From an uncultured Clostridium sp. (GTDB lineage: Bacteria; Bacillota; Clostridia; Lachnospirales; Lachnospiraceae): a stretch of DNA of 44,048 nucleotides. Each line of letters opens with the position of its first letter. Positions within the stretch are counted from its first letter, which is position 1. Below, one piece after another: positions 23,602 through 31,980 of the stretch. The translations under genes and the position numbers were made by a program. Below the pieces are notes generated by a model. The model searched no databases, was not told where the DNA came from, and was given only the letters and a program-made list of their open reading frames with translations. The stretch spans positions 1 through 44,048 of the forward strand of contig CALAAS010000020.1 of assembly GCA_937885015.1 (NCBI GenBank), read 5' to 3'.

Positions 23602-25038
23602 ATGTATGATATCATCATAATTGGCGCAGGTGTTTCTGGCTGCGCGGCAGCGAGAGAATTATCGCGTTATCAGGCGCGCATTTGCGTGGTAGAGAAGGAA
23701 GAGGATGTGTGCTGTGGAACGTCCAAGGCCAACAGTGCAATTGTGCATGCAGGTCATGACGCAGAGCCAGGTTCTCTGATGGCAAAGCTGAACGTAGAGG
23801 GAAATGAACAGATGGAAGAGCTGGCGAAGGAATTGGATTTTTCCTTCCGCAGAAATGGCTCTCTGGTACTTTGCCTCAATGAAGAGGATATGCCAAATCT
23901 GCAGATTCTTTACGATAAAGGGGTGAAGAACGGCGTAAAGGGCCTTCGCATTTTAAACCGTGAAGAACTGAAGGAAATGGAGCCAAATGTAACGGAAGAT
24001 GCAGTAGCTGCTCTTTATGCTCCCATGGGGGGAATTGTCTGCCCCTTTGGTCTGACCATTGCCCTGGCGGAGAATGCTGCCGCCAATGGAGTAGAGTTCA
24101 AATTTAATACAGAGGTTACCTCCATCGCCAAACGGGAGGATGGATTTGAACTGGCTACCAGCCAGGGGCCGATGAAAGCACATTATATCGTCAATGCGGC
24201 CGGGGTATATGCGGATCAGTTCCATAACATGGTGAGCGAGAAGAAGATTCATATTACCGCCAGAAAGGGTGAGTATTGTCTTCTGGATAAGACGGCCGGT
24301 AATCTGGTGGATAAAACGATCTTTACGCTGCCTGGAAAATTCGGAAAAGGTGTTCTGGTAACTCCGACGATTCATGGAAATCTGCTGTTGGGGCCGACGG
24401 CCAATGATATCGAAGAGAAAGAGGGTACCAATACCACAAAGCCAGGACTGGATGAGGTTGTGGCAAAGGCCCAGAAGAGTGTGAACAATATTCCCATGCG
24501 CCAGGTTATCACATCCTTTGCCGGACTGCGTGCCCATGAGGACGGCCATGATTTTATTATAGAAGAGGTGGAGGACTGCGCCGGATTTATCGACTGTGCT
24601 GGTATCGAGTCTCCGGGACTTTCCAGTGCTCCGGCCATCGGAAAACGGATTGCAGCCATTGTAAGTGAAAAAGCGGGCCTTACGGAAAAGGAGAATTTTG
24701 TTGCCACAAGAAAGGGGATTTTAGATCCCAAGAAGCTTTCAAAAGAAGAGTATTCGGCGCTGATTAAGGAGAATCCCGCTTATGGAAATATCATTTGCCG
24801 TTGCGAGACGGTTTCCGAGGGGGAAATTCTTGATGCGATCCACCGTCCGCTGGGAGCCAGATCCCTGGATGGGGTAAAACGGCGCACAAGAGCCGGAATG
24901 GGCCGCTGCCAGGCCGGTTTCTGTTCTCCGAGAACCATGGATATCCTGGCCAGAGAATTGGGTGTGGATATGAGAGAAATCACAAAATCCGGTGGAAATT
25001 CAAATATTGTCGTTGGAACAGACAAGGATGAACTGTAA
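23602..25038 (+). CDS. glpA: GlpA-like FAD-dependent glycerol-3-phosphate dehydrogenase with Fe-S domain
   Basis: Predicted to oxidise glycerol 3-phosphate to dihydroxyacetone phosphate. The 478-residue protein has an N-terminal FAD-binding DAO domain (IIIGAGVSGCAAARELS) and a C-terminal BFD-like domain. Its four cysteines C399-x-C401-x34-C436-x4-C441 fit a [2Fe-2S] site. GGAGG lies 8 bases before the ATG, in the operon after glpK. It is shorter than E. coli GlpA. The acceptor is not known from the sequence; the next two genes probably complete the complex. Confidence 0.9.
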   Translation: MYDIIIIGAGVSGCAAARELSRYQARICVVEKEEDVCCGTSKANSAIVHAGHDAEPGSLMAKLNVEGNEQMEELAKELDFSFRRNGSLVLCLNEEDMPNLQILYDKGVKNGVKGLRILNREELKEMEPNVTEDAVAALYAPMGGIVCPFGLTIALAENAAANGVEFKFNTEVTSIAKREDGFELATSQGPMKAHYIVNAAGVYADQFHNMVSEKKIHITARKGEYCLLDKTAGNLVDKTIFTLPGKFGKGVLVTPTIHGNLLLGPTANDIEEKEGTNTTKPGLDEVVAKAQKSVNNIPMRQVITSFAGLRAHEDGHDFIIEEVEDCAGFIDCAGIESPGLSSAPAIGKRIAAIVSEKAGLTEKENFVATRKGILDPKKLSKEEYSALIKENPAYGNIICRCETVSEGEILDAIHRPLGARSLDGVKRRTRAGMGRCQAGFCSPRTMDILARELGVDMREITKSGGNSNIVVGTDKDEL

Positions 25039-25050
25039 GGAGGGGGACAC

Positions 25051-26316
25051 ATGAAATCCTATGATATCGTAATCATTGGCGGAGGTCCTGCCGGACTGGC
25101 CGCCGCTGCAGCAGCAAAGAAAAATGGAATTGAACGTATCCTGATTCTGGAGAGAGACCGGGAACTGGGAGGAATTCTGAACCAGTGTATTCATAACGGC
25201 TTTGGTCTCCATACATTCAAGGAGGAGCTGACTGGTCCAGAGTATGCCAGACGGTTTATTGATGAAGTAGAGAAACTGGAGATTGAGTATTGTCTGAATA
25301 CCATGGTCATTGATATCAGCCGTGATAAAGTAGTTACGGCCATGAATCGGGAAGAGGGGTTGTTTGAGATTCAGGCGAAGGCTATTGTGCTGGCCATGGG
25401 CTGCCGAGAGCGCTCCAGAGGCGCCTTGAATATTCCTGGATATCGCCCTGCCGGCATCTTCTCCGCCGGAACGGCGCAGCGCCTCGTCAATATGGAAGGC
25501 TTCATGCCGGGCCGCAAGGTTGTGATTCTGGGATCCGGCGATATCGGCCTGATTATGGCAAGACGTATGACGCTGGAAGGAGCAAAGGTGCAGGTGGTGG
25601 CAGAGCTGATGCCTTATTCCGGTGGCCTGAAGAGAAATATCGTACAGTGCCTGGATGATTTTGGGATTCCGCTGAAGCTGAGCCACACAGTGGTGGATAT
25701 CCGGGGGAAATACCGGGTAGAAGGCGTAACCATCGCAGAAGTGGATTCCCACGGAAAACCGATTCCTGGCACGGAGGAGGAGTACGAGTGTGATACACTG
25801 CTTCTGTCCTGTGGTCTGATTCCGGAGAATGAGCTGTCCCGCGGCATGGGAGTGGAGATTGAGCCTGTTACCTCCGGCCCTGTGGTCAATGAGAGTCTGG
25901 AGACAAATATTGAAGGCGTTTTTGCCTGCGGCAATGTGCTTCATGTACATGATCTGGTGGATTACGTTTCTGAGGAGGCAACCACAGCCGGCGGCAATGC
26001 GGCAAAATATGTGAAGGGTCAGCTAAGCGAAGGCGGCGGTCATGAAATTCGCCTGATTCCGACAGGCGGTGTTCGCTATACTGTTCCGAAGACGATTGCA
26101 CCGGAACGCATGGCAGATGAGTTGACAGTCCGGTTCCGCGTGGGGGCAGTATTTAAGAACTGCTATATTAGCGTATATTACGATGATGAGCGGGTCGCAC
26201 ACCGGAAACGCCCGGTTATGGCGCCAGGAGAGATGGAGGAAGTGAAGATTAAGAAAGCAGATCTTGCTTCCCGTCCGGAGCTTAAGGAAATTACGATTAA
26301 GATCGAGGAGGCGTAA
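25051..26316 (+). CDS. GlpB-like NAD(P)/FAD-dependent oxidoreductase
   Basis: Second flavoprotein of the glycerol operon. The 421 residues have an FAD motif IIGGGPAGLAAAAAAKK (8-24), a second dinucleotide motif VVILGSGDIGLIMARR and the C-terminal FAD motif GVFACGNVLHVHD, as in the pyridine-nucleotide disulfide oxidoreductase superfamily. There is no CxxC redox pair; a single C46 lies in GGILNQCIHNGFGLH. It is not closely like E. coli GlpB but occupies its place. The gene begins 12 bases after glpA with an AAGGAGGGGG site. It likely passes electrons between GlpA and the DUF1667 protein or a nicotinamide cofactor (inference). Confidence 0.87.
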   Translation: MKSYDIVIIGGGPAGLAAAAAAKKNGIERILILERDRELGGILNQCIHNGFGLHTFKEELTGPEYARRFIDEVEKLEIEYCLNTMVIDISRDKVVTAMNREEGLFEIQAKAIVLAMGCRERSRGALNIPGYRPAGIFSAGTAQRLVNMEGFMPGRKVVILGSGDIGLIMARRMTLEGAKVQVVAELMPYSGGLKRNIVQCLDDFGIPLKLSHTVVDIRGKYRVEGVTIAEVDSHGKPIPGTEEEYECDTLLLSCGLIPENELSRGMGVEIEPVTSGPVVNESLETNIEGVFACGNVLHVHDLVDYVSEEATTAGGNAAKYVKGQLSEGGGHEIRLIPTGGVRYTVPKTIAPERMADELTVRFRVGAVFKNCYISVYYDDERVAHRKRPVMAPGEMEEVKIKKADLASRPELKEITIKIEEA

Positions 26317-26321
26317 GGAGC

Positions 26322-26687
26322 ATGGAAAAGAGAGATTTGATCTGCATCGGCTGTCCTCTGGGCTGCATGATTACCGTGGAAATGGACGGCGGCCAGGTGG
26401 TAAGTGTAACGGGAAACACCTGCAAACGCGGGGATGATTACGCAAGAAAAGAAGTGACTAACCCCACTCGTATCGTGACGTCCATCGTTGGAGTGACGGG
26501 GGGCCATCTGGATATGGTATCGGTTAAGACGAGAAATGATATTCCCAAGGGAAAAATCTTTGATTGTGTTCAGGCTCTGAAGGGCGTGACGGTAGAAGCA
26601 CCGGTACATATCGGCGACGTGATCGTGAGCGATGTGGCCGGAACTGGTGTGGATGTTATTGCCACGAAAGAAATTTTTGTGAAGTAA
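26322..26687 (+). CDS. DUF1667 four-cysteine protein of the glycerol operon
   Basis: A 121-residue protein of the DUF1667 family. Four N-terminal cysteines, C8-x2-C11-x3-C15-x18-C34, resemble the [4Fe-4S] site at the start of molybdopterin oxidoreductases. The rest is a compact beta-rich domain (VHIGDVIVSDVAGTGVDVIAT). It begins 5 bases after the glpB stop, and its ribosome binding site AAGGAG overlaps that stop. It is probably a small electron-transfer subunit of the glycerol-3-phosphate oxidoreductase. Cluster type and function are inferred, not shown. Confidence 0.85.
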   Translation: MEKRDLICIGCPLGCMITVEMDGGQVVSVTGNTCKRGDDYARKEVTNPTRIVTSIVGVTGGHLDMVSVKTRNDIPKGKIFDCVQALKGVTVEAPVHIGDVIVSDVAGTGVDVIATKEIFVK

Positions 26688-26711
26688 ATCTGGAAATATA
26701 AATAGAAAGGA

Positions 26712-26766
26712 GCGCCGCCGACCTGCGGCTGATAGTCATATCATCGCGGGCCGGCGGCGCCTTTTT
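26712..26766 (+). terminator. Terminator of the glycerol operon
   Basis: GCGCCGCCG (26712-26720) pairs with CGGCGGCGC (26752-26760), with an inner TGATA/TATCA pairing, followed by CTTTTTG. It may also serve the convergent hpf gene, although the minus-strand T run is weaker. Confidence 0.88.
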
Positions 26767-26791
26767 GTATTATTATGGGAAATTTTTCAGT

Positions 26792-27319
26792 TTAGAATTC
26801 CGGTTCAATGAGGCCATAGGTATTGCCCTTGCGCTTGTACACTACATTAACCTGCTCGGTTTCGGAGTTCAGGAATACATAAAATGCATGTCCCAGAAGT
26901 TCCATCTGTACGCAGGCTTCTTCGGGATCCATGGGCTTCATGGCAAACTTTTTTACCTTTACGATCTCAATCTCATCGCTGGAATCGTATTCCTCGTTGA
27001 TGAAGAGATCGGAGAAGGCAACAGCGGCCTGTTTTTTGTCAATAATTTTGTTTTTGTATTTTTTGAGCTGACGCTCGATAATTTCTTCTACCAGATCGAT
27101 GGATACATACATATCATTGCTTTCCTGCTCGGCACGGATGATGGTACCTTTGACAGGAATGGTAACTTCAATTTTCTGGCGCTCCTTTTCGACGCTTAAT
27201 GTGATGATCGCTTCGGTATCCTGATTAAAATACCGCTCCAGTTTTCCGATCTTTTCCTCCACTGCTGCTTTTAACCCCTGGGTAACATTGATATTTCTTC
27301 CGGTAATCTTATAACGCAT
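26792..27319 (-). CDS. hpf: Long-form ribosome hibernation promoting factor
   Basis: Binds the small subunit in stationary phase and, through its C-terminal domain, pairs ribosomes into inactive 100S dimers. The 175-residue length marks the long form. The N-terminal S30AE domain starts MRYKITGRNINVTQGLK, and the C-terminal domain contains KKFAMKPMDPEEACVQMELLGHAFYVFLN. AAGGAG lies 8 bases before the chosen ATG; the ATG two codons earlier is too close to that site. It has its own promoter and is divergent from secA, a frequent neighbour in Firmicutes. Confidence 0.95.
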   Translation of the reverse strand: MRYKITGRNINVTQGLKAAVEEKIGKLERYFNQDTEAIITLSVEKERQKIEVTIPVKGTIIRAEQESNDMYVSIDLVEEIIERQLKKYKNKIIDKKQAAVAFSDLFINEEYDSSDEIEIVKVKKFAMKPMDPEEACVQMELLGHAFYVFLNSETEQVNVVYKRKGNTYGLIEPEF

Positions 27320-27350
27320 AATCATCGCTCCTTTTTCTTGGGATGGCTTA

Positions 27351-27379
27351 AGTATACCACTTTTGTTCGTGAAACTCAA
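27351..27379 (-). promoter_or_regulatory. Promoter of hpf
   Basis: On the minus strand: TTGAGT (plus 27374-27379), a 17-base spacer and TATACT (27351-27356), about 30 bases before the hpf start. Confidence 0.8.
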
Positions 27380-27596
27380 CTGGAAATGCATAATTATTGC
27401 GACAATTATTGTTAATTATTTCTAAAAAGTTTTAATTATTTGGGAGAAAAACCATTGTAACATTAATGGTGGGACTTTCTATTTGTCAAGGGAATGGGAT
27501 GTATTTTTTGTCGAAATATGAAAGTTTATGAGATGTACACAAAAAAAGGAAGAGATGGAGATGGGAGGAGAATGGTGTTAATAAACATAGAAAAAA

Positions 27597-27711
27597 TGTG
27601 GATAATGTGGATAAGTCGGTGTATAACTGCTTTTTCCCGAAAAATGGACAAGAATGGCTGTGTATAACTTTTCAACATTCACGGTGGATAAAATGTGGAT
27701 AATGTGGATAA
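27597..27711 (+). promoter_or_regulatory. DnaA-box cluster upstream of secA
   Basis: Four perfect TGTGGATAA boxes (the complement of TTATCCACA) occur as two directly abutting pairs: 27597-27605 with 27606-27614, and 27694-27702 with 27703-27711. One-mismatch boxes lie at 27659-27667 (TGTGTATAA) and 27683-27691 (GGTGGATAA), and a two-mismatch box at 27618-27626. All point the same way. A very AT-rich stretch lies at about 27388-27440. No dnaA or dnaN gene is nearby. Confidence 0.8.
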
Positions 27712-27966
27712 GCGAGAAATAGAACATGTATTTTGTGCAATTTGCTAAGTTTACCATAACAGATGGAATTATGGTAACAAAAAGAGCTTTTTTGAGCATC
27801 ACCATAAATATATGTAAACTTTTTATGAAGTCATTGAATAAAACGGTTGATAGTGTTAGAATAAGTAAGATTGTATCACTGAAAGTGTGCGGTTTTGACG
27901 GTATAGATTACACAGCAATGATAAAAATAAGAATTAAACAGAGATAGAAAAATAGGAGAGTAAAGC

Positions 27967-30543
27967 ATGAAGCTGATCGAGAAAGTATTTGGAACTCACA
28001 GCGAGAGGGAATTAAAGCTGATTTATCCCATTGTGGATAAAATTGTGGCGATGCGCCCTCAGATGGTGGAGCTGTCGGATGATGAGCTGCGGGACAATAC
28101 GAGAAAATTCAAGGAGCGTCTGGCAAATGGAGAGACGCTGGATGATCTTCTCCCGGAGGCGTTTGCGACGGTGCGTGAGGCGGCGCGGCGTGTCCTTAAT
28201 ATGGAGCATTATCCGGTGCAGCTGATCGGCGGTATTGTTCTTCATCAGGGCCGTATCGCAGAGATGAAAACCGGTGAGGGAAAAACGCTGGTTTCCACGG
28301 CGCCGGCCTATCTGAACGCGCTGGCTGGAAATGGCGTATTCATTGTCACGGTCAATGATTATCTGGCGAAACGAGATGCCGAGTGGATGGGGGAAGTGCA
28401 TCGTTTCCTGGGATTGACAGTAGGTGTGGTTCTGAACTCCATGACACCGGATCAGAGGCGTGAGGCTTATGGCTGTGACATCACGTATGTGACCAACAAT
28501 GAACTGGGGTTTGATTATCTGCGTGACAATATGGCGATTTATAAAGAGCAGATGGTTCTTCGAAATCTGGATTACGCCATTATCGATGAAGTGGACTCTG
28601 TGCTGATCGACGAGGCCAGGACACCGCTGATTATTTCTGGACAGAGCGGAAAATCCACAAAGCTTTACGAAGTATGCGATATTCTGGCCCGCCAGCTGGT
28701 ACGGGGCGAAGAATCCGCCGAGTTCTCCAAAATGGCTGCCATTATGGGCGAGGAGATTGAGGAGAGTGGTGATTTCATCGTCAATGAGAAGGATAAGGTT
28801 GTCAATTTGACGGCAGATGGCGTTAAGAAGGTAGAGGATTTCTTCCATATCGAAAACCTGGCAGATCCGGAGAATCTGGAGATTCAGCATAATATCATTC
28901 TGGCACTGCGGGCTAATTACCTGATGTTCCGTGATAAAGATTACGTGGTAAAGGACGACGAGGTTCTGATTGTAGACGAGTTTACGGGACGTATTATGCC
29001 GGGCCGCCGTTATTCGGATGGTCTGCATCAGGCCATTGAGGCAAAGGAGCACGTTCATGTGCGCCGGGAGAGCCGGACGCTGGCCACCATTACATTCCAG
29101 AATTTCTTCAACAAGTTCAATAAAAAGGCCGGTATGACGGGTACGGCGCAGACAGAAGAGAAGGAGTTCCGAAACATCTATCAGATGGATGTTATTGTGA
29201 TTCCCACCAACAAGCCGGTTATTCGAATCGATTACGATGACGCCGTATATAAGACGAAGAAAGAGAAGTTCCACGCAGTTGTGGAGGAAGTAGTAGCGGC
29301 TCATGAAAAAGGACAGCCGGTTCTGGTGGGTACGATTACCATTGAGACTTCGGAACTCTTAAGTAAGATGCTGACGCGGCGAGGTGTACCCCACAAGGTT
29401 CTGAACGCCAAATTCCATGAGCTGGAGGCAGAGATTGTGGCCGATGCCGGTATCCACGGCGCCGTTACCATTGCCACTAACATGGCCGGCCGTGGTACGG
29501 ATATTAAGCTGGATGAGGTTTCCAGAGAGCTTGGCGGCCTTAAGATTATCGGTACAGAGCGCCATGAATCGCGGCGTATTGACAATCAGCTTCGGGGCCG
29601 TTCCGGCCGTCAGGGAGATCCGGGTGAATCTCGTTTCTATATTTCCCTGGAAGATGATCTGATGCGTCTCTTTGGATCCGAGCGTCTGATGACGATGTTC
29701 AACGCGCTGGGTGTGCCGGAGAATGAGCAGATTGAGCATAAGATGCTTTCCAATGCCATCGAGAAGGCTCAGATGAAGATTGAGACCAATAACTACGGAA
29801 TCCGTGAGAACCTCTTAAAATATGATGAGGTCATGAACGAGCAGCGTGAGATGATTTACGCGGAACGCCGCCGGGTTCTGGATGGAGAAAATATGCGCTC
29901 CGTTATCATGAAGATGATTACGGATCTGGTGGAGAATGCCGTAGATATGTCCATTTCTGAGGATCAGAATGCGGAGGACTGGGATCTGGCGGAGCTGAAT
30001 TCCCTGCTGCTTCCGATCGTGCCTCTGGAGCCGGTGGAGCTTGCTGAAGATCAGAAGCAGATGAAGAAGAACGAACTGAAACATATGTTGAAGGAAGCGG
30101 CCACGAAACTCTATGAGACAAAAGAGGCACAGTTTCCGTCGGCTGAGCAGATCCGCGAGATCGAGCGGGTAATTCTTCTGAAGGTAATTGATGCCAAGTG
30201 GATGGCTCACATTGACGATATGGATCAGCTGCGGGAGGGAATTGGACTGCAGGCCTACGGTCAGAAGGACCCTCTGGTAGAGTATAAGGTAAACGGCTTT
30301 GACATGTTTGAGAGCATGACGGCTGCCATCCGAGAGGATACCGTCCGGATCCTGTTCCACATTCGGGTAGAGCAGAAGATAGAACGTGAGCCGGCTGCCA
30401 AGGTAACGGGAACCAATAAAGACGCGAGCGTGGCACAGGCTCCGAAGCGCCGGGAGGAAAAGAAGGTATACCCCAATGATCCGTGTCCCTGCGGCTCCGG
30501 AAAGAAATATAAACAGTGCTGCGGCAGAAAAAAACTGTCGTAG
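27967..30543 (+). CDS. secA: Preprotein translocase ATPase SecA
   Basis: ATPase that drives proteins through SecYEG. The 858-residue protein has Walker A MKTGEGKTL (100-108), the DEVDSVLIDEARTPLIISG region, a preprotein-binding domain, and the second helicase domain with NMAGRGTDIKL and GRSGRQGDPG. The C-terminal zinc SEC-C motif is C840-P-C842..C851-C852, followed by GRKKLS. GGAGA lies 9 bases before the ATG. The 49-base gap to prfB has no terminator, so secA-prfB cotranscription is likely, as in B. subtilis. Confidence 0.98.
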   Translation: MKLIEKVFGTHSERELKLIYPIVDKIVAMRPQMVELSDDELRDNTRKFKERLANGETLDDLLPEAFATVREAARRVLNMEHYPVQLIGGIVLHQGRIAEMKTGEGKTLVSTAPAYLNALAGNGVFIVTVNDYLAKRDAEWMGEVHRFLGLTVGVVLNSMTPDQRREAYGCDITYVTNNELGFDYLRDNMAIYKEQMVLRNLDYAIIDEVDSVLIDEARTPLIISGQSGKSTKLYEVCDILARQLVRGEESAEFSKMAAIMGEEIEESGDFIVNEKDKVVNLTADGVKKVEDFFHIENLADPENLEIQHNIILALRANYLMFRDKDYVVKDDEVLIVDEFTGRIMPGRRYSDGLHQAIEAKEHVHVRRESRTLATITFQNFFNKFNKKAGMTGTAQTEEKEFRNIYQMDVIVIPTNKPVIRIDYDDAVYKTKKEKFHAVVEEVVAAHEKGQPVLVGTITIETSELLSKMLTRRGVPHKVLNAKFHELEAEIVADAGIHGAVTIATNMAGRGTDIKLDEVSRELGGLKIIGTERHESRRIDNQLRGRSGRQGDPGESRFYISLEDDLMRLFGSERLMTMFNALGVPENEQIEHKMLSNAIEKAQMKIETNNYGIRENLLKYDEVMNEQREMIYAERRRVLDGENMRSVIMKMITDLVENAVDMSISEDQNAEDWDLAELNSLLLPIVPLEPVELAEDQKQMKKNELKHMLKEAATKLYETKEAQFPSAEQIREIERVILLKVIDAKWMAHIDDMDQLREGIGLQAYGQKDPLVEYKVNGFDMFESMTAAIREDTVRILFHIRVEQKIEREPAAKVTGTNKDASVAQAPKRREEKKVYPNDPCPCGSGKKYKQCCGRKKLS

Positions 30544-30592
30544 AACTCATATATCATTTATTAAAAAATAAAACAGGAAAGTGGGTGAAGCT

Positions 30593-31721
30593 ATGGTTGA
30601 ATTAGATCAGTTCAAATATACGTTATCAACGTATGATACAACTTTAGTGGAAGTGAGGGATTCACTTTGACCTGGATAATAAGGTAAAGCGAATCGCAGA
30701 GCTGGACAAATCCATGGAGGAACCGGGATTCTGGGACGATCCGGAGAGGTCCACGAAAACAGTCAGAGAAGCAAAGAACCTGAAGGATACGGTGGATACC
30801 TACCGTCATCTGGAACAGCAGTATGAAGATATCCAGGTTATGATCGAGATGGGATATGAAGAAAATGATCCGTCTGTCATTCCGGAGATTCAGGAGATGC
30901 TGGATGACTTTATTAAGAGCCTGGAGGATATCCGTACCCGAACCCTGCTGTCTGGGGAATACGATGGCTGCAATGCAATTCTGAAGTTGAATGCAGGCGC
31001 CGGCGGCACGGAGGCCATGGACTGGTGCAGTATGCTGTACCGGATGTACCAGCGCTGGGCTGACAAAAAAGGATATACCACGGAGGTTCTGGATTTTCTG
31101 GACGGCGATGAGGCTGGAATCAAGTCCATTACCGTGCAGATCAACGGAGAAAATGCTTTTGGCTATTTGAAGTCGGAAAAGGGTGTGCATCGTTTAGTAC
31201 GGATTTCCCCCTTCAATGCAGCCGGAAAACGACAGACTTCCTTTGTATCCTGTGATGTGATGCCGGATATTGAGGAAGATCTGGATGTGGAGATCAATCC
31301 AGATGATTTGCGGATTGATACGTACCGTTCCAGCGGTGCCGGTGGCCAGCATATCAATAAAACATCTTCGGCAATCCGTATTACCCATATTCCAACCGGG
31401 ATTGTGGTACAATGCCAGAATGAGCGGTCCCAGTTCCAGAATAAGGATAAGGCTATGCAGATGCTGAAAGCAAAGCTCTACATGCTGAAACAGCAGGAAA
31501 ATGCGGAGAAACTGTCGGATATCCGCGGGGATGTCAAGGACATCAACTTTGGAAACCAGATCCGTTCTTATGTGATGCAGCCCTATACACTGGTTAAGGA
31601 TCACAGAACCAATGCGGAAAATGGAAATGTAAATGCCGTGATGGACGGAGATATTGATCTGTTTATCAGTGCATATTTAAAATGGATTAGTTTAAAAGAT
31701 CAGACTCCGGAGGAGGCCTAA
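30593..31721 (+). CDS. prfB: Peptide chain release factor 2, programmed +1 frameshift
   Basis: Ends translation at UGA and UAA. The gene begins at 30593 with 25 codons ending ..RDSL, then an in-frame TGA (30668-30670). The slippery site CTT-TGA-C and an upstream SD-like AGGGA let ribosomes shift +1, continuing from GAC at 30669. The full product is 375 residues. It carries the stop-codon recognition motif S205-P-F207 and G250-G-Q252, the same numbers as E. coli RF2. The UGA provides the classic autoregulation. An inverted repeat AAGTGA/TCACTT (30651-30667) spans the shift site. This is not a pseudogene. Confidence 0.97.
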
Positions 31722-31781
31722 GGCACCGGAAAGCCAGTCTTTTCAAAAAGGTAATAGCTGGCGGCGGAGTCCGAAGAACCT

Positions 31782-31833
31782 GGAGGATGTCACAGACCGG
31801 AACCTGGTCTGTGACATCCTCCGCCTATTTTTT
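31782..31833 (+). terminator. Terminator of secA-prfB
   Basis: Perfect 17-bp stem GGAGGATGTCACAGACC (31782-31798) with its complement (31806-31822), then GCCTATTTTTT. It directly abuts the dispersed repeat copy B. Confidence 0.92.
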
Positions 31834-31962
31834 GATTTCATAGGAAAATGCGTCCTATGAAATCAAAAACGTTCTGCGAAGATCGCCATGCGGCGGAAAG
31901 GAGTTTTGTCGCAGAAGCGACCTGCCGCAGACAGAGAAGCTCACGGGTGAGCTCCTTTTTTA
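31829..31962 (+). repeat. Dispersed structured repeat, copy B
   Basis: Same architecture as copy A. Hairpin 1 is GATTTCATAGGA (31834-31845) / TCCTATGAAATC (31853-31864), extended by T/A tracts. Hairpin 2 is TTCTG/CGGAA enclosing TCGC-CAT-GCGG (31872-31898). Hairpin 3 is TTTGTC/GACAGA (31905-31910 / 31930-31935) with an inner GTCGC-AGAA-GCGAC. The element ends in a terminator-like hairpin AGCTCAC/GTGAGCT followed by a T run. Stems differ in sequence from copy A but keep pairing. Confidence 0.8.
31938..31961 (+). terminator. Terminator-like 3' hairpin of repeat copy B, just before the MATE gene
   Basis: AGCTCAC (31938-31944) / GTGAGCT (31947-31953) followed by CCTTTTTT. Only about 20 bases, containing a GGGAG ribosome binding site, separate it from the MATE start codon; no promoter is visible in between. 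Confidence 0.7.
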
Positions 31963-31980
31963 ATATACGGGAGATGAAAA

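Noticed and set aside
27388..27711. The DnaA-box cluster as the chromosomal origin itself
   Set aside because: No dnaA, dnaN, recF, rpmH or other origin marker genes are near; the flanking genes are hpf and secA. It is reported as an ectopic cluster instead.
28012..29304. 430-codon open frame on the minus strand inside secA (and similar long frames opposite prfB, tex, mboat and trxB)
   Set aside because: They are reverse-strand shadows of strongly supported genes, with no ribosome binding sites or recognisable domains.
30593..31721. prfB as a frameshifted pseudogene
   Set aside because: The in-frame TGA lies at the canonical CTT-TGA-C recoding site and the SPF and GGQ motifs fall at the expected residue numbers.
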